From Dasyornis broadbenti (taxonomy: Eukaryota > Chordata > Aves > Passeriformes > Dasyornithidae): 64,000 nt of DNA. Each line of letters begins with the position of its first letter. Within the stretch, counting starts at the first letter, position 1. Positions 25,201-35,135 of the stretch are shown in pieces. The notes under the pieces were generated by a model. It had not been told where the DNA came from, searched no databases, and saw nothing but the letters and a program-made list of their open reading frames with translations. The stretch lies in the NCBI GenBank assembly GCA_013397935.1, contig VZRN01005851.1, forward strand, positions 2,882,836 through 2,946,835, read 5' to 3'. Both the position numbers and the translations under genes were made by a program.

Positions 25201-28200
25201 CCTTTGCAGAGGGCTGGTTTTCTGTTACTCCTGAGAAAATAGCTGAGCATATTGCCATCCGTGTTAGTCAGGCGTTCAGCTGCGACATCATAGTGGATGC
25301 ATTCTGCGGGGTTGGAGGAAACGCTATTCAGTTTGCACTGACCTCAAAAAGAGGTAAGTAGGTATTGTATACTGTGCATTATTTTCTTTCTTAAATCTTT
25401 TCCCTGAAAACATTTGGCTATGTGCTTTGTTTGTTGATTTGTTCTCTTGTTCAGTGCTTCTGTGGCAATAGCAGCTGTTTTGCTTCATCAGACGCACAAT
25501 ATGACCTCTCTGTTTTCAAAATGACCAATAAAACTGCTTTTCTATTTTAAGTCAGAGTTGGACCTATGTTGTACTAGTCAACATTGGTTTTATGTGGCAT
25601 AGTATCTAGTCTGTCAGATGCTCTGGAGATCATTGGTAAAAGTGGACTTCTGTCAAAGCTGCTGCTTTTTCCAGTTGTTACTTGAAGTCTGTGTACTCAA
25701 AAGCAGGTAACATGGGAACAGTAATTAAGAATGGAATCACCTACAGGTTCAGCAGAGCTAAACACAGAAAAGTGATGATAATTCTGTGTTAATCTAATGC
25801 CAGCTAATGAAACTGTAGTGAAATGTTGAGAGTATTTTCTGTAAAAACTTTTCCTGCTAGATACTCATACCAGTTCTTCTAACTCTTCTGAGTAATGTTT
25901 GAGCAGGACAAATGGTAGTTTCTACTGCATTAAATTTGGCAGGCTGTGATCCAATCTGTAAATCACTTGGCTTTTTGTATTCCCTGGCTATATTTTAATT
26001 TCTGTTATTATGTACTATTCTTGTATCATCTCTCTTGGGCTGCGTTGGTAGGGGTTTTTTAAACTCAACTTTCAGTACATTGCAACCAGCCACAGATAAA
26101 CGTTTCTCTTTAACAAAGGAGAAGAGTAAGTTTCTAACTGACATCATTGAAATTGTCAGGCTCCTGCCAAAACCGAGGCAAGAAGGACTTCCTCTGTTGG
26201 GCAGAGAGTGCCATGTCCGGTCCTTGAGCCGAGATGCGGGGTTGTCACAGCAGTAGGTGTGTGACTGTGGTGACCTGTGGGTGGTGGGGTGGCGTTCCCA
26301 GTTCCCGTTAATCCATGCGTTTGCTGTCTCTGGTGGGCAGTGATCGCCATCGACATCGATCCCGAGAAGCTGCGGCTGGCGCGCCACAACGCGGAGGTGT
26401 ATGGTGTGGCCGACCACATCGAGTTCCTGTGCGGGGACTTCATGGTGCTGGCGGCCGGCCTGCGCGCGGACGTGGTGTTCCTCAGCCCGCCCTGGGGGGG
26501 GCCCGACTACGCCACTGCCGAAATCTTCGACATCCAAACCATGATTTGCCCAGATGGATATCCTTTCCAAGTTATGCCTCGTGGTGGTGTCATCTCTTTC
26601 TTGTCCTCTCTCTCTTCCCACGGGGTTTGCATGTCCAATTGTCTGACTGTGGAAGATATGGCCAACAGCTGGAGGTCCAGACGCAGCCCATTTACTTAGT
26701 CTGCTTCCCCACCTAAATTTAAATATTTTTATTTTTTATCACCAAAAAAAAAAAAAAAAAAAAGGGGATGAGTTCTTCCTGAAAATAAAAAACTCCATTA
26801 CAGAACTGAGTAGCTTCTCAACTTAAAGCATTAATTCAGCAGTTATAACTCCTTTATATATTTTGTTAAAAATCTCCCAAAGTAATCAAATAGCTATGTG
26901 GTGTGTATGTATAGATTATAACTAGTTGTGTGAACTATGACCTTGTCATTAATTCCACTTTTTAATTGATTTATAAAGGGAATATCTTATTTAAAATATC
27001 TTACTGAAACTGTTCTCAGTCATGGCACCTGCCTGTGACTTGGGAAATCACAGAAGAGTGCAAGGAAGATATTAACCCTTTTAATTAATGTATACACTTC
27101 CCTACGAGCTTATTAACAGTGATATTGAGCAGTCATTCATCTGGGAAAGTATTAGCATAATACTTCCATTATATATGAAGTGTGGGGTTTCTTTTGTCCC
27201 AGAATAACCTAATTTGTTCCCTTTTTTGCTAAAATGTAGCCATATTAGTGAAAGAAATCTTGTATGCACGTGTGAGAGATTCCACAAAATTAATTAAAAA
27301 ACAAGTGTAAACCAAATGTATTAGCTGCAAACTACATACAAGTATCTGACACTTCTCTGAAGTTGGGTTAAGTTTTCATAGAAAGTGAGTGTTGGGGGCT
27401 TTTTTCTACTTTCTAGGGCATTAATGGTGAAATAGAGTTTCTGCATTTGGACAATAATAATTTCTGCATTTCAGAAGAGAATCCTATCACACACTCAGAA
27501 GACTATAATTTAATTGCATAATAGCTGAATTTGAGACATACTTTCAAAATGAATTAATATAAAGAAACTTTTCCTTCCCCATTCTTGTTTTTTTCCTTTA
27601 CTGACTTCTACATTTGAGATTTTCAGGCTCTCCAAGAAGATCACCAACAATATTGTGTATTTTCTGCCTCGGAATGCTGATATTAACCAGGTAGGTTACT
27701 GGATAAGTTTTGGTAGTGAACAAAATGCTCCGGTGACTTGAAACATAAATATTTCAGGCACATACACAAGACTTTTTAGGCTGTTCAGCTGAATGTAGGG
27801 TATTTGGGGTTTTTAAATTTGACCCTTGTGTTAAGTGATTCCTGTGTTTGGAGTACTTTTGGTATATTTAGAAATGGGAGTAGAAAATGATTTCCATGAC
27901 TTTGACACTGTTTCTTAAAGCAACAAAATGGAGTTTCTTATAGAAGTTCCAAAGCCAACTGCCAGACACATACATCATTACAAAAACAACAAACCCCAAT
28001 ATATTTTAACCAGTTCTTACTATCTGATTAGTTGCTGAGTGCCAGATTTTCATGGCTTTCAGTTTATGAAGGAGTTGCAGGAAATCAGAGCCTGCAGTCA
28101 CTGCTCTCACTGATGAGTAGATGAGACACAAATGCCATGCCTCCAGGGGTGGTACTAATGGTGTCCACACAGGTGTGTGGTTCCATACTGGGCTGCTTGC

Positions 28201-31200
28201 ATTGCTGTGATTGGTGATAAACAGAGATTTTTTTGGCCCTAATGTGGGGCTTTGTATCAGAGATTTTTGGTAGAAGTTTTTTTTTAAGCAGTTATATGAC
28301 TGACAATTCCCCTGAGTGTCTGGTTTTGTTTCCTCTGCATATTTTCTATGTTACTTATGTCTTGTAGTTTTTTGCAAAGAGGGGAGCACTTCTCCTCACC
28401 TACAACATGCCACTAGCTTCACAGGATTCTTTTCCTGCTTTTCCAAAAGCTGTATCTGACTTAGAGCAGTCAGGGTGTCAAGCCATGTGGTGTCTTACAG
28501 AATTGTCAGTGGCAAACAGCTGGCTTGAGAAATAGGCTGAAATTCACACAGCCTGAGTTAATTAGCATATTCAAGCCCACGTTGTGCACAGCACCATGGC
28601 TATGGCAGGTGATGATTCGATTCCTTTTTGCATTTCAGGCTGGTGAAACGTCAAAGCGGGTTATGATTTTTTGAACAGGACCTTAATTTTAGGTAGTTTC
28701 TCTAATTTCAGCTTCTTACCACTGCATTTTATCAAATGTTTCATTCCCATGATGAAGAGTGACCTGAGCAGTTTTCTGCTCTGCTCTGCTCATGAGCACT
28801 TTTTACTGGATTTGTAAATTGCCAAAGGCATTTACATTTCACTTGTGTTTCCACAAAAGCACCTAAGAGTTCCCTCCACAGGCCTTCACCTTTTCCTACA
28901 GAAGAGCTCAGCTCATCCATGTTACTGGGCCAGGTGTCTTGCCACCTCAACACCTTGGTGCAATTTGTTAATGATGTTGATTACATCCATGGGTTTGGCT
29001 TTACACAGAGGCCGGAAGAGTAACAAATGTTGCTCAAAACCATGGCTCAGTTGTTAAAAGTAAGTGGATGAAGTCCTGGATTCAGTTCAGTTCAGCGTTC
29101 CAGGCTATGGGCTACTCTCAAGAAGAGAAGTCAGCCCCTCGTGCCTTTCTTTAGAAATTGTGTCAGTACAAGAAAAAAAACCCCTAAAGGTTGATGATCT
29201 GAGAGGGGGAAAGAGAATGTGAATCTAGCCCACTTTTTAGGGAAACGTCTTCATCCTGTATGGACAAAGGTGTGTCAAACAATGACTGTTCCAAACCTGA
29301 CCTTGGTGGATACTCTGGTCCATAGGAGACTGGTTATGGATTTGGCTACCGAAATCTGGCAGTATTGAAGAGTGAAGTTTCTGGATTTACTGCCATTACA
29401 CTTCCAGGGCTGTGGATCTCCAGTAAAATAAAAAAAAAAAAATCGGAAATCCAGCAGTCAGAAGCAACCTGGCAATAAAAATACTGTTTAACCATTAGTT
29501 AAGGTGATTCAAGTTTATTGGAAAGTATGTACTTTTTATGGAAGATAGCTATTAGATCACTGTTAGATAACTAATACAGAATAGGGATATAGGGATCCTG
29601 CTGCTGGAGTGAGAGCAGGTGCTAGATGACCTTGACCTAGCTGTGTCAGAGAGCTCTGTGTTCATTGCCTTATTGGTGGACAAGGTGTCCAGCCTTGTCC
29701 CACATGATTTCGTTCCAAAAACTGCGCTTATTACTAATGCAGGCGTGGCCACTTCTGTATAGAGTTGGTCTTGTAGAGAGAAATGAGATTCTTTGAATTC
29801 CCTTAAAAGAATCAAGGGAGTTTAGGTCGAAGAGAAGTGAACTTTTGTACTTCTGCCTCAAGAGGGAGCAGCGAACCAGTGCAATATGGTTGGTACGTTT
29901 ACGAGAAATGTAAAAACATTTCCCTGAATTGCATCAAATCTCGTTCTTTACAAACACGCATTTGTTAGAAAATTTGTAATTTGTGCAGGTCTGGTTTTAG
30001 GTTGCATTAATGTTTCACAATATTCTTTCTAGTTAGGAATAATCAGGAATAATATATATGTGTGTACAGGTACATTAAAAACCATGTACGTTTATTACTG
30101 CCTGTTATGTAGTTCATAAATGTAATTTATGAAGTGTTTACAAGCTGTGCTCTGCCTCACTGGGCAGAGTAGGAAGTGTGTACTCACCTCTGGGACAAGG
30201 AGTCATCCCAGGTAGTCCAGTCTCTTTCACAGACTCTTTTCTGTACCAAATAATACTTCTATATCTTAATATTTGTAGCAAAGAAAGGGAACCTGGAATT
30301 TGTTGCTGTAGAACCTTCTTGCTAATGGTGGAATCTATTCTTTTTGTCTCATTGTAGTTGTACTCAGTTACTGTTGGTTTCTCACTGGTGGTCACAATGT
30401 TGTCAGGATGCATGGTGGCTCCCCCCAATCAACTGGTGAGCCTGAAAGGTTGCTGCCCTGGTATGCTGTGAGACAAATAACCACAAGAGCATCTTTACCA
30501 GTCTAGCCAGGTTTGGGAGACGGAGTAATGAGGAATCAGGAGTTTGTAACTTATGCTGCCAGTGCATGGTTAGCATCTCAGATACTGGATTGTGCCTTAG
30601 TGACTGTTTAAAACTTCTCCATTCTTTGAAGACAGGCATACTGTTGTTTGTGATAGCTATGTCTAATTTTGTGAGATTGTACTGTTGTTGGAGTTCTTGC
30701 TGTCCTAAATATTAGTGTCTCAGACGTTGTTTATATTCCAAATACTGCCAGAATACAGGAATAGCTTTTTGTTTCATGTCTAGTGTAGAGTGGCTCCATG
30801 AGCCTAGATTAAGCAAAGTGTTCTGGACCTTGATAGTCCAAAAAAAAAAATACACACTATGCTGGTACTTTTCTTATTTTCTTGTCTTTGTTCCCACCTC
30901 ATGTCCATCAATCATTTAGAGAAAATCAGGAGTTAGACACCAAAGTCTTGTTCTGTCTGCAGTTCTACTGCCTGGATGGAAAAGTGTTTGCTGTGTTTCT
31001 GTTTGTGAAGATCCAGTTGTTAAAAATGACTGCTCGATGAAGGGAGTGTAAAGATGGGTAAAACCCATTTATTTATTTGAATTCTCTCCTTTAGTTATGC
31101 TTTTAGACTGAAGACCTTGCCAAACGGGACCTGCTAAGAGCAGAGTCATCTTTATTTAGCAGTAAATAGAAAATGAGCAAAGCAGGGAGTGAGAGGCCAG

Positions 31201-34200
31201 GAAATGAACAGAGGTTAATTTGGTAGTATTTTTGAGATGCTTAGGTATTAGGGGAGTTGGTAGGCCCTGTGTTGATGTGTTTTGCAGGCTGCTAATTTCT
31301 AAGTGAATGTAATTGCACACACTTCAGCTGTGACTATTGTGTTAATAACAACAGCTTTTAGGCAGCCCACTTTAAACTCTGTGTGTTGTCTGTCCTTTAT
31401 ATGATAAAAGAGAAAACCAGAAGTTATCCACAGCATACACAAAGCCATAGTGATACTTCTGAACTTCAGTCTTCCTGAAGCTCCTAGTGCTTGAATACTG
31501 AATTGTAGTTTGCCTACACGAAGTTAGAAAAAAATAAATAAATGTCTGGCCTGTCAAAGGGTGGCAGCACCACTGTGACAGTGGCATAATTCACCTGCAT
31601 ACCTGTACATTTTCAAAAATGCTGCCTGAGTGCAGTTTATTTTATGTTTAGTGTAAAGAATACCACTGCCTTCTTTTTCAAGTGGGTTGGGTTTTTTCCC
31701 CTTAGCTTTTAGGTTGGATGCAGAGGGAGGGGATTCTTCATTTTAGTAGTGTTCTATGCAATTAATTGATTCACAGTGTCCTTGTATGGCTGTCTATCAT
31801 GTCAAAAAGCTTGTATTTCTCATACCTCCAAAAAGTTTCTAGGAGGGGAGAAAAAAATATAGTAAACTTTTTGTCCATGGTTATGTTAGTTGGTGGCTGG
31901 AACAGATAGGAAGTTACTTTACTAAAGAAATTTCAGTATGACTTTAAAAAAAAAAAAAAAACAACCTGCCAGGCCAGTAGGAAAACCTTCAAGTTCAAAA
32001 ATACACCTGAAAAATATAAGGGAGGTTTGCACCTCAAGTAACTTGTGCTCCTGAAATAATCTTCTATGTTTGTTTCTCTTTTCATATTTTCATCTTTTCT
32101 GATGTCTCCTTTGCAAACCTGTTGGCTACTTTTTTGATGTGTTGTGGTGTAGCTGTAGCTGTGAACGTTTTCTAGCAGTAGTCACCGAACTGAAGGATGA
32201 AGCATCCAGTGAGAGAGATGCAGGGAGGTGTTAACTGAAGCTGCATCCTTTACCTCTGCGTAGGGACAGCAGCACAGCAAAGGAGGCAATAGCTGTCCAC
32301 CCAAGTACGGTGGGTTTGGGCTAAAGAATAAACCAGGGTATAAGGAGAGTTGCCTGCAGGGAATCATTGTATGTACATAGGAAAATGCAAAATAAAGAAA
32401 TTTTAGACTAGTCAAGTTTTTAAAATAAATACAACAGTGTATTCACTGTTGCAGTGCACTGCAAAAACAGGAGATGTTTGTCGGTATCTCTAAAAATAGG
32501 TGAACACCTTTGTTTTTCTCAAAGCATCTTTCCTCAGTCAGCTGTTATTTTTAGAGGGTGTCCCGCTGCCAGGCCAGCACCCTTCTGAAGCTTGGTGTGT
32601 GGCAGCTTTCCCTCACTACACTGTCAGGGTTGACCGAGCCCTGCCGAGGAAAACTTGGCGACTCCTACGTAATTAAATTGGCAACCTCCAGCAATTTGCA
32701 AATAAGCATTGTCACGGAGGATTTGCATTTCTCTCCTCTGAATGTTGGGTAGGTTGAAGAGCGTAGAGTACCAGATCTGTCACTGCAGAGCTTATGCCCA
32801 TGGGTTTATTTAAATTTTTGTCACCTTTGGGTTTATCAAATACTTTTAGTCATTGTTTGAAATTAGTCATAGTTATCCTGGATTTAACACTTAAAAGTCA
32901 CAAACGGCATATGTAAATTCTCAGCTGTCCTTTGGTGGACACCACCCGTCAGTGTAGGACATCTTGTTTTACTTGATCTTCTAAAAGAAATATTTAGTAA
33001 ACACTAGTGTTTAATATCAATGCATTAGTCATACTTAGATATGCTAGTGACACAAACTGTGCCCAGAAAGCAGGAGTGCATAACCCCAAGACAGTAACTT
33101 CAATATTCTTACATTGACTAATCCAATTAATATTTTAGAATACTTAAGTGACATCAGCTATAAAGTGCAAAGTCTCTTAATGCTGTTTTGGAAGGGACAT
33201 TCCAGCTTTTGTTGGTAAAAAATTAAGTTAACATCTTCCTAGGAAAACTATGGATAACCCCACAATGCTTTTCGGATTTCAAGTAAGAACAGATAAGTCG
33301 TAAAATTAACATTCCTGATCACTTGCCAATTTCAGATTCTTGTGCTATTTATAAGTCAGCCAGCCTCTGGTTTTTTACTTAAGTGGCAGGTTCCTCTCTG
33401 ACAAGAACGTGGAGCATTTTTTCCTATCACCAGGAGCTGAAGGATGAAGAAACCGCTCACACTTTTTTGTCTGCAGAAACAAATAAATGAAAAGGGAGAA
33501 AATAAAACCAAAACAGAAAAGTAAATGCTTGATGTAGATAAGTGTGGCAGTTTTCTGGGCAAGTCAATAAAAGTCTAAAGTGTAATTTAAATTAATCTGT
33601 TATTTCCTCTTGATAGAAGGCTGGTTTTTCACTTGCAGTTAAAATAGAGGAAGTTCAGCATGTTTATATTTAAACCTGCACGATAGAGCAAGTCTCAAGG
33701 GGGTGTAGAAGTGTTAATAACACAGTCTGAACTTAAAGTTTCAGCTGCTTACATCATCTTGGTTTAAAGATCAATTAAAATCTACTGCAGGCTTATAGAC
33801 CTTGATCACTTGATGTCTGCCTGGGAAGTTTCCCTGCATAGGGAACTAGAGAAATAATTTTCCTGCAGCAGCCTGGGGAACGTGTTAGCAGGGAGCAGAA
33901 ATGGCTGTGGAGCATGGACTCGCCCACAGGACAGGTCCTCGGGGTCCAAAGTGAAGGGGAAAAAAGCAGACACGTGTTCAGTTTTGGTGTTCTTCCTTTC
34001 GACTGTGTGGTCTCTCCTGATGAGGCATTGATGGCCTGTACGAGGCATCCCGAGTAGGAGCAGGAAGGGGAGAGCATTGCATGCTCCAGTCCAAAATGCA
34101 AAGTCCGCTGCAAAACATGGTCTGTCTGTAATAGTGAAGCATTCAAGGTGTGCACTGGGCTCAGTCAACAGAGCACAAATGGTGAAATTCTCACTCCAGT

Positions 34201-34972
34201 GATAGTAAACACAAAGCCGGGACAGGCGCTGCCTGACAGGCTCCCGAGCCTGCAGAGGCACTGCTGCCTCAGCCTTGCCCTCAGAGCTGCCTGCAATGCC
34301 AATGCACACAACAGCTTTTTCTTTGGTTGCAATAGCAGCTCTGACCATTCTTTGTGAGTTTCTCTGCTGCTTTGGGGGTTGGTTTTGTTCAGGTTGTTCG
34401 CCTCCACTCTGCCACTCTTCAGTGCTACCTTTATGCTTCCTAATTCTAATTGCTAAAATTGATTTTACTCTTCCCCCAACTTTTGGGATGCAGCATCTTT
34501 CTTGATTTTTGCCACAACTGGGTGTCTCAATTGCCAAGTACCCTGCAAACCAGAGTTTAGCTTCTCTTGCCTCAGCACAGCATGTCAAGTTCTGAGTATT
34601 CCTCTTTGGTTCTGAAGTCCTCTTATTTTTGTGATTTGGGTGAGGAGGATTTTTCAGTAGCAAGCCACAAACCACTTCTGTGAGTAAAAGGAGACAAAAA
34701 GAGGATCAGACGCATTAACTGCCAAGGAACGTTTTCCACCAGTGTTAACAGAGCAGAGAGGTGTTTTTGTGATTGTTTGTGTGAATTAAAAGGTTTGGGG
34801 TTTTGCCTCTTTTCCTGGACATTGATTGGTTTACTTTTTGTTCTTTGTTTTTCAGGTGGCTTCCTTAGCAGGGCCAGGAGGGAAAGTCGAAATAGAACAA
34901 AATTTTCTCAATAACAAACTGAAGACAATAACAGCTTATTTTGGTGATCTAATAAGGCATGACATCTCCTGA
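13105..34972 (+). CDS. TGS1: Trimethylguanosine synthase 1 (cap hypermethylase), 13 exons
   Basis: TGS1 uses S-adenosylmethionine to add two methyls to N2 of the m7G cap, giving the 2,2,7-trimethylguanosine cap of snRNAs, some snoRNAs and telomerase RNA; it acts in cytoplasm and Cajal bodies. Exons: 13105-13202, 13942-14006, 15428-15600, 17375-18227, 19006-19123, 20101-20187, 21257-21428, 22905-23259, 24096-24269, 25210-25353, 26341-26557, 27612-27690, 34856-34972. They sum to 2,652 nt, giving 883 residues plus TGA; human is 853. Seen in order: a conserved CLCSRAFVEDRK segment near residue 25, the GLPLQFG motif (97-103), a lysine run (127-134), a Trp-rich region (about 204-271), a second basic stretch (649-660), and the C-terminal methyltransferase. 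The latter has motif I D-A-F-C-G-V-G-G (728-735), I-D-I-D-P (750-754), C-G-D-F (777-780) and S-P-P-W-G-G-P-D-Y (795-803). Trp798 matches human Trp766, which stacks on the cap guanine. The start ATG was chosen because it gives an N-terminus of nearly human length. Identification is very secure; start codon moderate. Confidence 0.95.
13668..13832 (-). mobile_element. CR1-like LINE fragment in TGS1 intron 1 (minus orientation)
   Basis: Reading the + strand shows the reverse complement of a CR1 3' region: AGAGTCACAGGGCAGCCCAT, then GGAAGGGACCTGGAAAGGTC, TTGGTCCAGCC, and a section ending TCCCTAGGGAGGTTTTTTCC. It is diverged, so exact ends are uncertain. It lies within intron 1, about 140 bp past the CpG-rich block and 110 bp before exon 2. 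Confidence 0.65.
13833..13908. repeat. 38-bp tandem duplication next to the CR1 fragment
   Basis: Two diverged copies start with TGATTGT at 13,833 and 13,871 and both contain TGTAAAAAA followed by TGTTTCTATG. The period is 38 bp. The repeat continues the edge of the intron-1 CR1-like fragment, so it probably arose by local duplication there. Confidence 0.75.
13942..14006 (+). CDS. TGS1: TGS1 exon 2
   Basis: Acceptor TGCTTACAG, donor GTAAGG at 14,007. Joining to exon 1 gives E-D-R-K-L-Y-K-L-G-L-K-G, a close match to the human protein at the same place. It ends in phase 1. A second GT (GTAATA) five bases downstream would shift the frame and is not favoured. Confidence 0.92.
15428..15600 (+). 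CDS. TGS1: TGS1 exon 3
   Basis: Acceptor TTAACAG, donor GTAAAT at 15,601. It encodes an acidic segment ending in E-L-D-S-E-A-E-L-M-K-S-M-G-L-P-L-Q-F-G, one of the best conserved motifs of animal TGS1. The exon ends at a codon boundary. Confidence 0.93.
17375..18227 (+). CDS. TGS1: TGS1 exon 4 (large central exon)
   Basis: 853 nt, acceptor ATCTTTTAG, donor GTAATA at 18,228. It opens with A-T-E-N-Y-R-K-K-N-N, then a run of eight lysines, then a low-similarity acidic/serine-rich body. The conserved aromatic block has W-E-K-Y-W-S-E-Y-G near residue 204 and K-E-E-W-E-Q-H-Y-S-E-L-Y-W-Y-Y further on, as in mammals. The rest of this region is the least conserved part of the protein and probably disordered. 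If the donor is ignored, the frame stays open to a stop at 18,319. Confidence 0.93.
19006..19123 (+). CDS. TGS1: TGS1 exon 5 (GC donor)
   Basis: Acceptor TTTTTTTAG. The exon holds an Asp/Glu run (D-Q-D-E-D-D-D-D-E-P-P) and ends in K-I-K-R plus two bases of a Ser codon. The donor is GCAAGT (19,124), not GT. It is required by frame, because AG joined to the C of exon 6 restores R-S-H-E-L-D-V-D-E-N-P, which is conserved. Confidence 0.9.
19124..20100 (+). other. TGS1: TGS1 intron 5, GC-AG type
   Basis: The intron begins GCAAGT after an AG and ends TTTTTTCTTAG. The remainder of the donor fits the consensus perfectly, as is typical of the minority GC-AG class processed by the major spliceosome. 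No nearby GT donor keeps the frame. Confidence 0.88.
20101..20187 (+). CDS. TGS1: TGS1 exon 6
   Basis: 87 nt. Encodes S-H-E-L-D-V-D-E-N-P and then V-L-G-F-K-C-G-T-G-Q-K, aligned with the human L-G-F-K-H-G-S-G-Q-K. Donor GTAATT at 20,188, phase 2. Confidence 0.92.
21257..21428 (+). CDS. TGS1: TGS1 exon 7
   Basis: The acceptor follows a pyrimidine tract containing short TCTA repeats (about 21,230-21,256). Encodes Y-G-G-I-P-D-F-T-H-R-S-V-Q-Y-L-E, then a basic stretch with H-I-F-F-T-E-E. Donor GTAGGT at 21,429, ending at a codon boundary. Confidence 0.93.
22905..23259 (+). CDS. TGS1: TGS1 exon 8
   Basis: Acceptor CAATTGCAG, donor GTAAAT at 23,260. Begins V-E-M-F-L-K-Q-V-S-K-P (human K-V-E-K-F-L-T-W-V-N-K-P) and continues as an acidic, Ser/Glu-rich linker of low similarity before the catalytic half. 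It ends in phase 1. Confidence 0.88.
24096..24269 (+). CDS. TGS1: TGS1 exon 9
   Basis: Starts the conserved C-terminal half: a Lys/Arg-rich stretch (residues 649-660), then P-P-E-I-A-A-D-P-E-L-V-K-Y-W-A-Q-R-Y-R-L-F-S-R-F-D-E-G-I-K-L-D-R, nearly identical to mammals. Three AGs cluster at the 5' edge (24,085, 24,095, 24,101). The second and third keep frame; the first gives an early stop. Donor GTGTGT at 24,270. Confidence 0.92.
25210..25353 (+). CDS. TGS1: TGS1 exon 10 (SAM-binding motif I)
   Basis: Acceptor CCTTTGCAG, donor GTAAGT. Encodes E-G-W-F-S-V-T-P-E-K-I-A-E-H and the motif I strand-loop V-D-A-F-C-G-V-G-G-N that binds S-adenosylmethionine. It ends in phase 1, so the next codon is completed by exon 11. 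Confidence 0.95.
26341..26557 (+). CDS. TGS1: TGS1 exon 11 (catalytic motif)
   Basis: Encodes V-I-A-I-D-I-D-P, the C-G-D-F segment and the catalytic S-P-P-W-G-G-P-D-Y, then T-M-I-C-P-D-G. Its first 58 codons are extremely GC-ending (55 of 58), unlike exon 10 (22 of 48). A run of eight G (26,494-26,501) lies within the W-G-G codons. The exon ends two bases into a Gly codon at an AT donor (ATATCCTTT). Confidence 0.95.
26558..27611 (+). other. TGS1: TGS1 intron 11, U12-type AT-AC intron
   Basis: 1,054 nt. The donor ATATCCTTT is the textbook U12 AT-AC 5' splice site. The 3' end has TTCCTTTAC, one mismatch in the UCCUUAAC core, with the branch A at 27,600, 11 nt from the terminal AC at 27,610-27,611. 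Joining GG to A-TTT-GAG restores G-F-E-I-F-R-L, matching human. No GT-AG alternative keeps this sequence. An A-run of about 20 lies at 26,744-26,763. Confidence 0.93.
27612..27690 (+). CDS. TGS1: TGS1 exon 12
   Basis: 79 nt after the AT-AC intron. Encodes F-E-I-F-R-L-S-K-K-I-T-N-N-I-V-Y-F-L-P-R-N-A-D-I-N-Q in part, virtually identical to mammals. Donor GTAGGT at 27,691; ends at a codon boundary. Confidence 0.95.
27691..34855 (+). other. TGS1: TGS1 intron 12 (largest intron)
   Basis: About 7.2 kb, GT-AG, with GTAGGT donor and TTTTTCAG acceptor. I found no nested gene that I can support. A long open frame on the minus strand (34,675 down to 33,806) has no recognisable domain and opens with GTG. 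Short poly(A)-like runs occur near 29,421 and 31,946. Confidence 0.85.
34856..34972 (+). CDS. TGS1: TGS1 exon 13 (last coding exon)
   Basis: Encodes V-A-S-L-A-G-P-G-G-K-V-E-I-E-Q-N-F and then L-N-N-K-L-K-T-I-T-A-Y-F-G-D-L-I-R, conserved in all animals, ending H-D-I-S and TGA (34,970-34,972). The residue offset from human (+32) is the same here as at the catalytic motif, which supports the exon assembly. Confidence 0.95.
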   Translation: MASLAGPGGKVEIEQNFLNNKLKTITAYFGDLIRHDIS

Positions 34973-35135
34973 ACTCCATGTGGATTCTTCCAGCCTCCCT
35001 GACTTCTGCTTTGCTTAAGCTTTTGTACAGCTGGCTGGGCAAAAATGACTTGAAGCCATTTTCCACTTTCATTTCTGTTTACAGAGATTTGTTCTGTTTA
35101 TTGCTACTGTCAATAAATGTTTTATAATAATTTTG
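34973..35135 (+). other. TGS1: TGS1 3' untranslated region (short form)
   Basis: From the stop codon to just beyond the first poly(A) signal. The end is inferred from the signal at 35,112 and the usual 10-30 nt spacing; no transcript data are available. Confidence 0.65.
35112..35117 (+). terminator. TGS1: Poly(A) signal AATAAA of TGS1
   Basis: A canonical AATAAA 140 nt after the TGA stop. A T/G-containing stretch follows within 40 nt, consistent with a cleavage site near 35,130. Confidence 0.75.
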
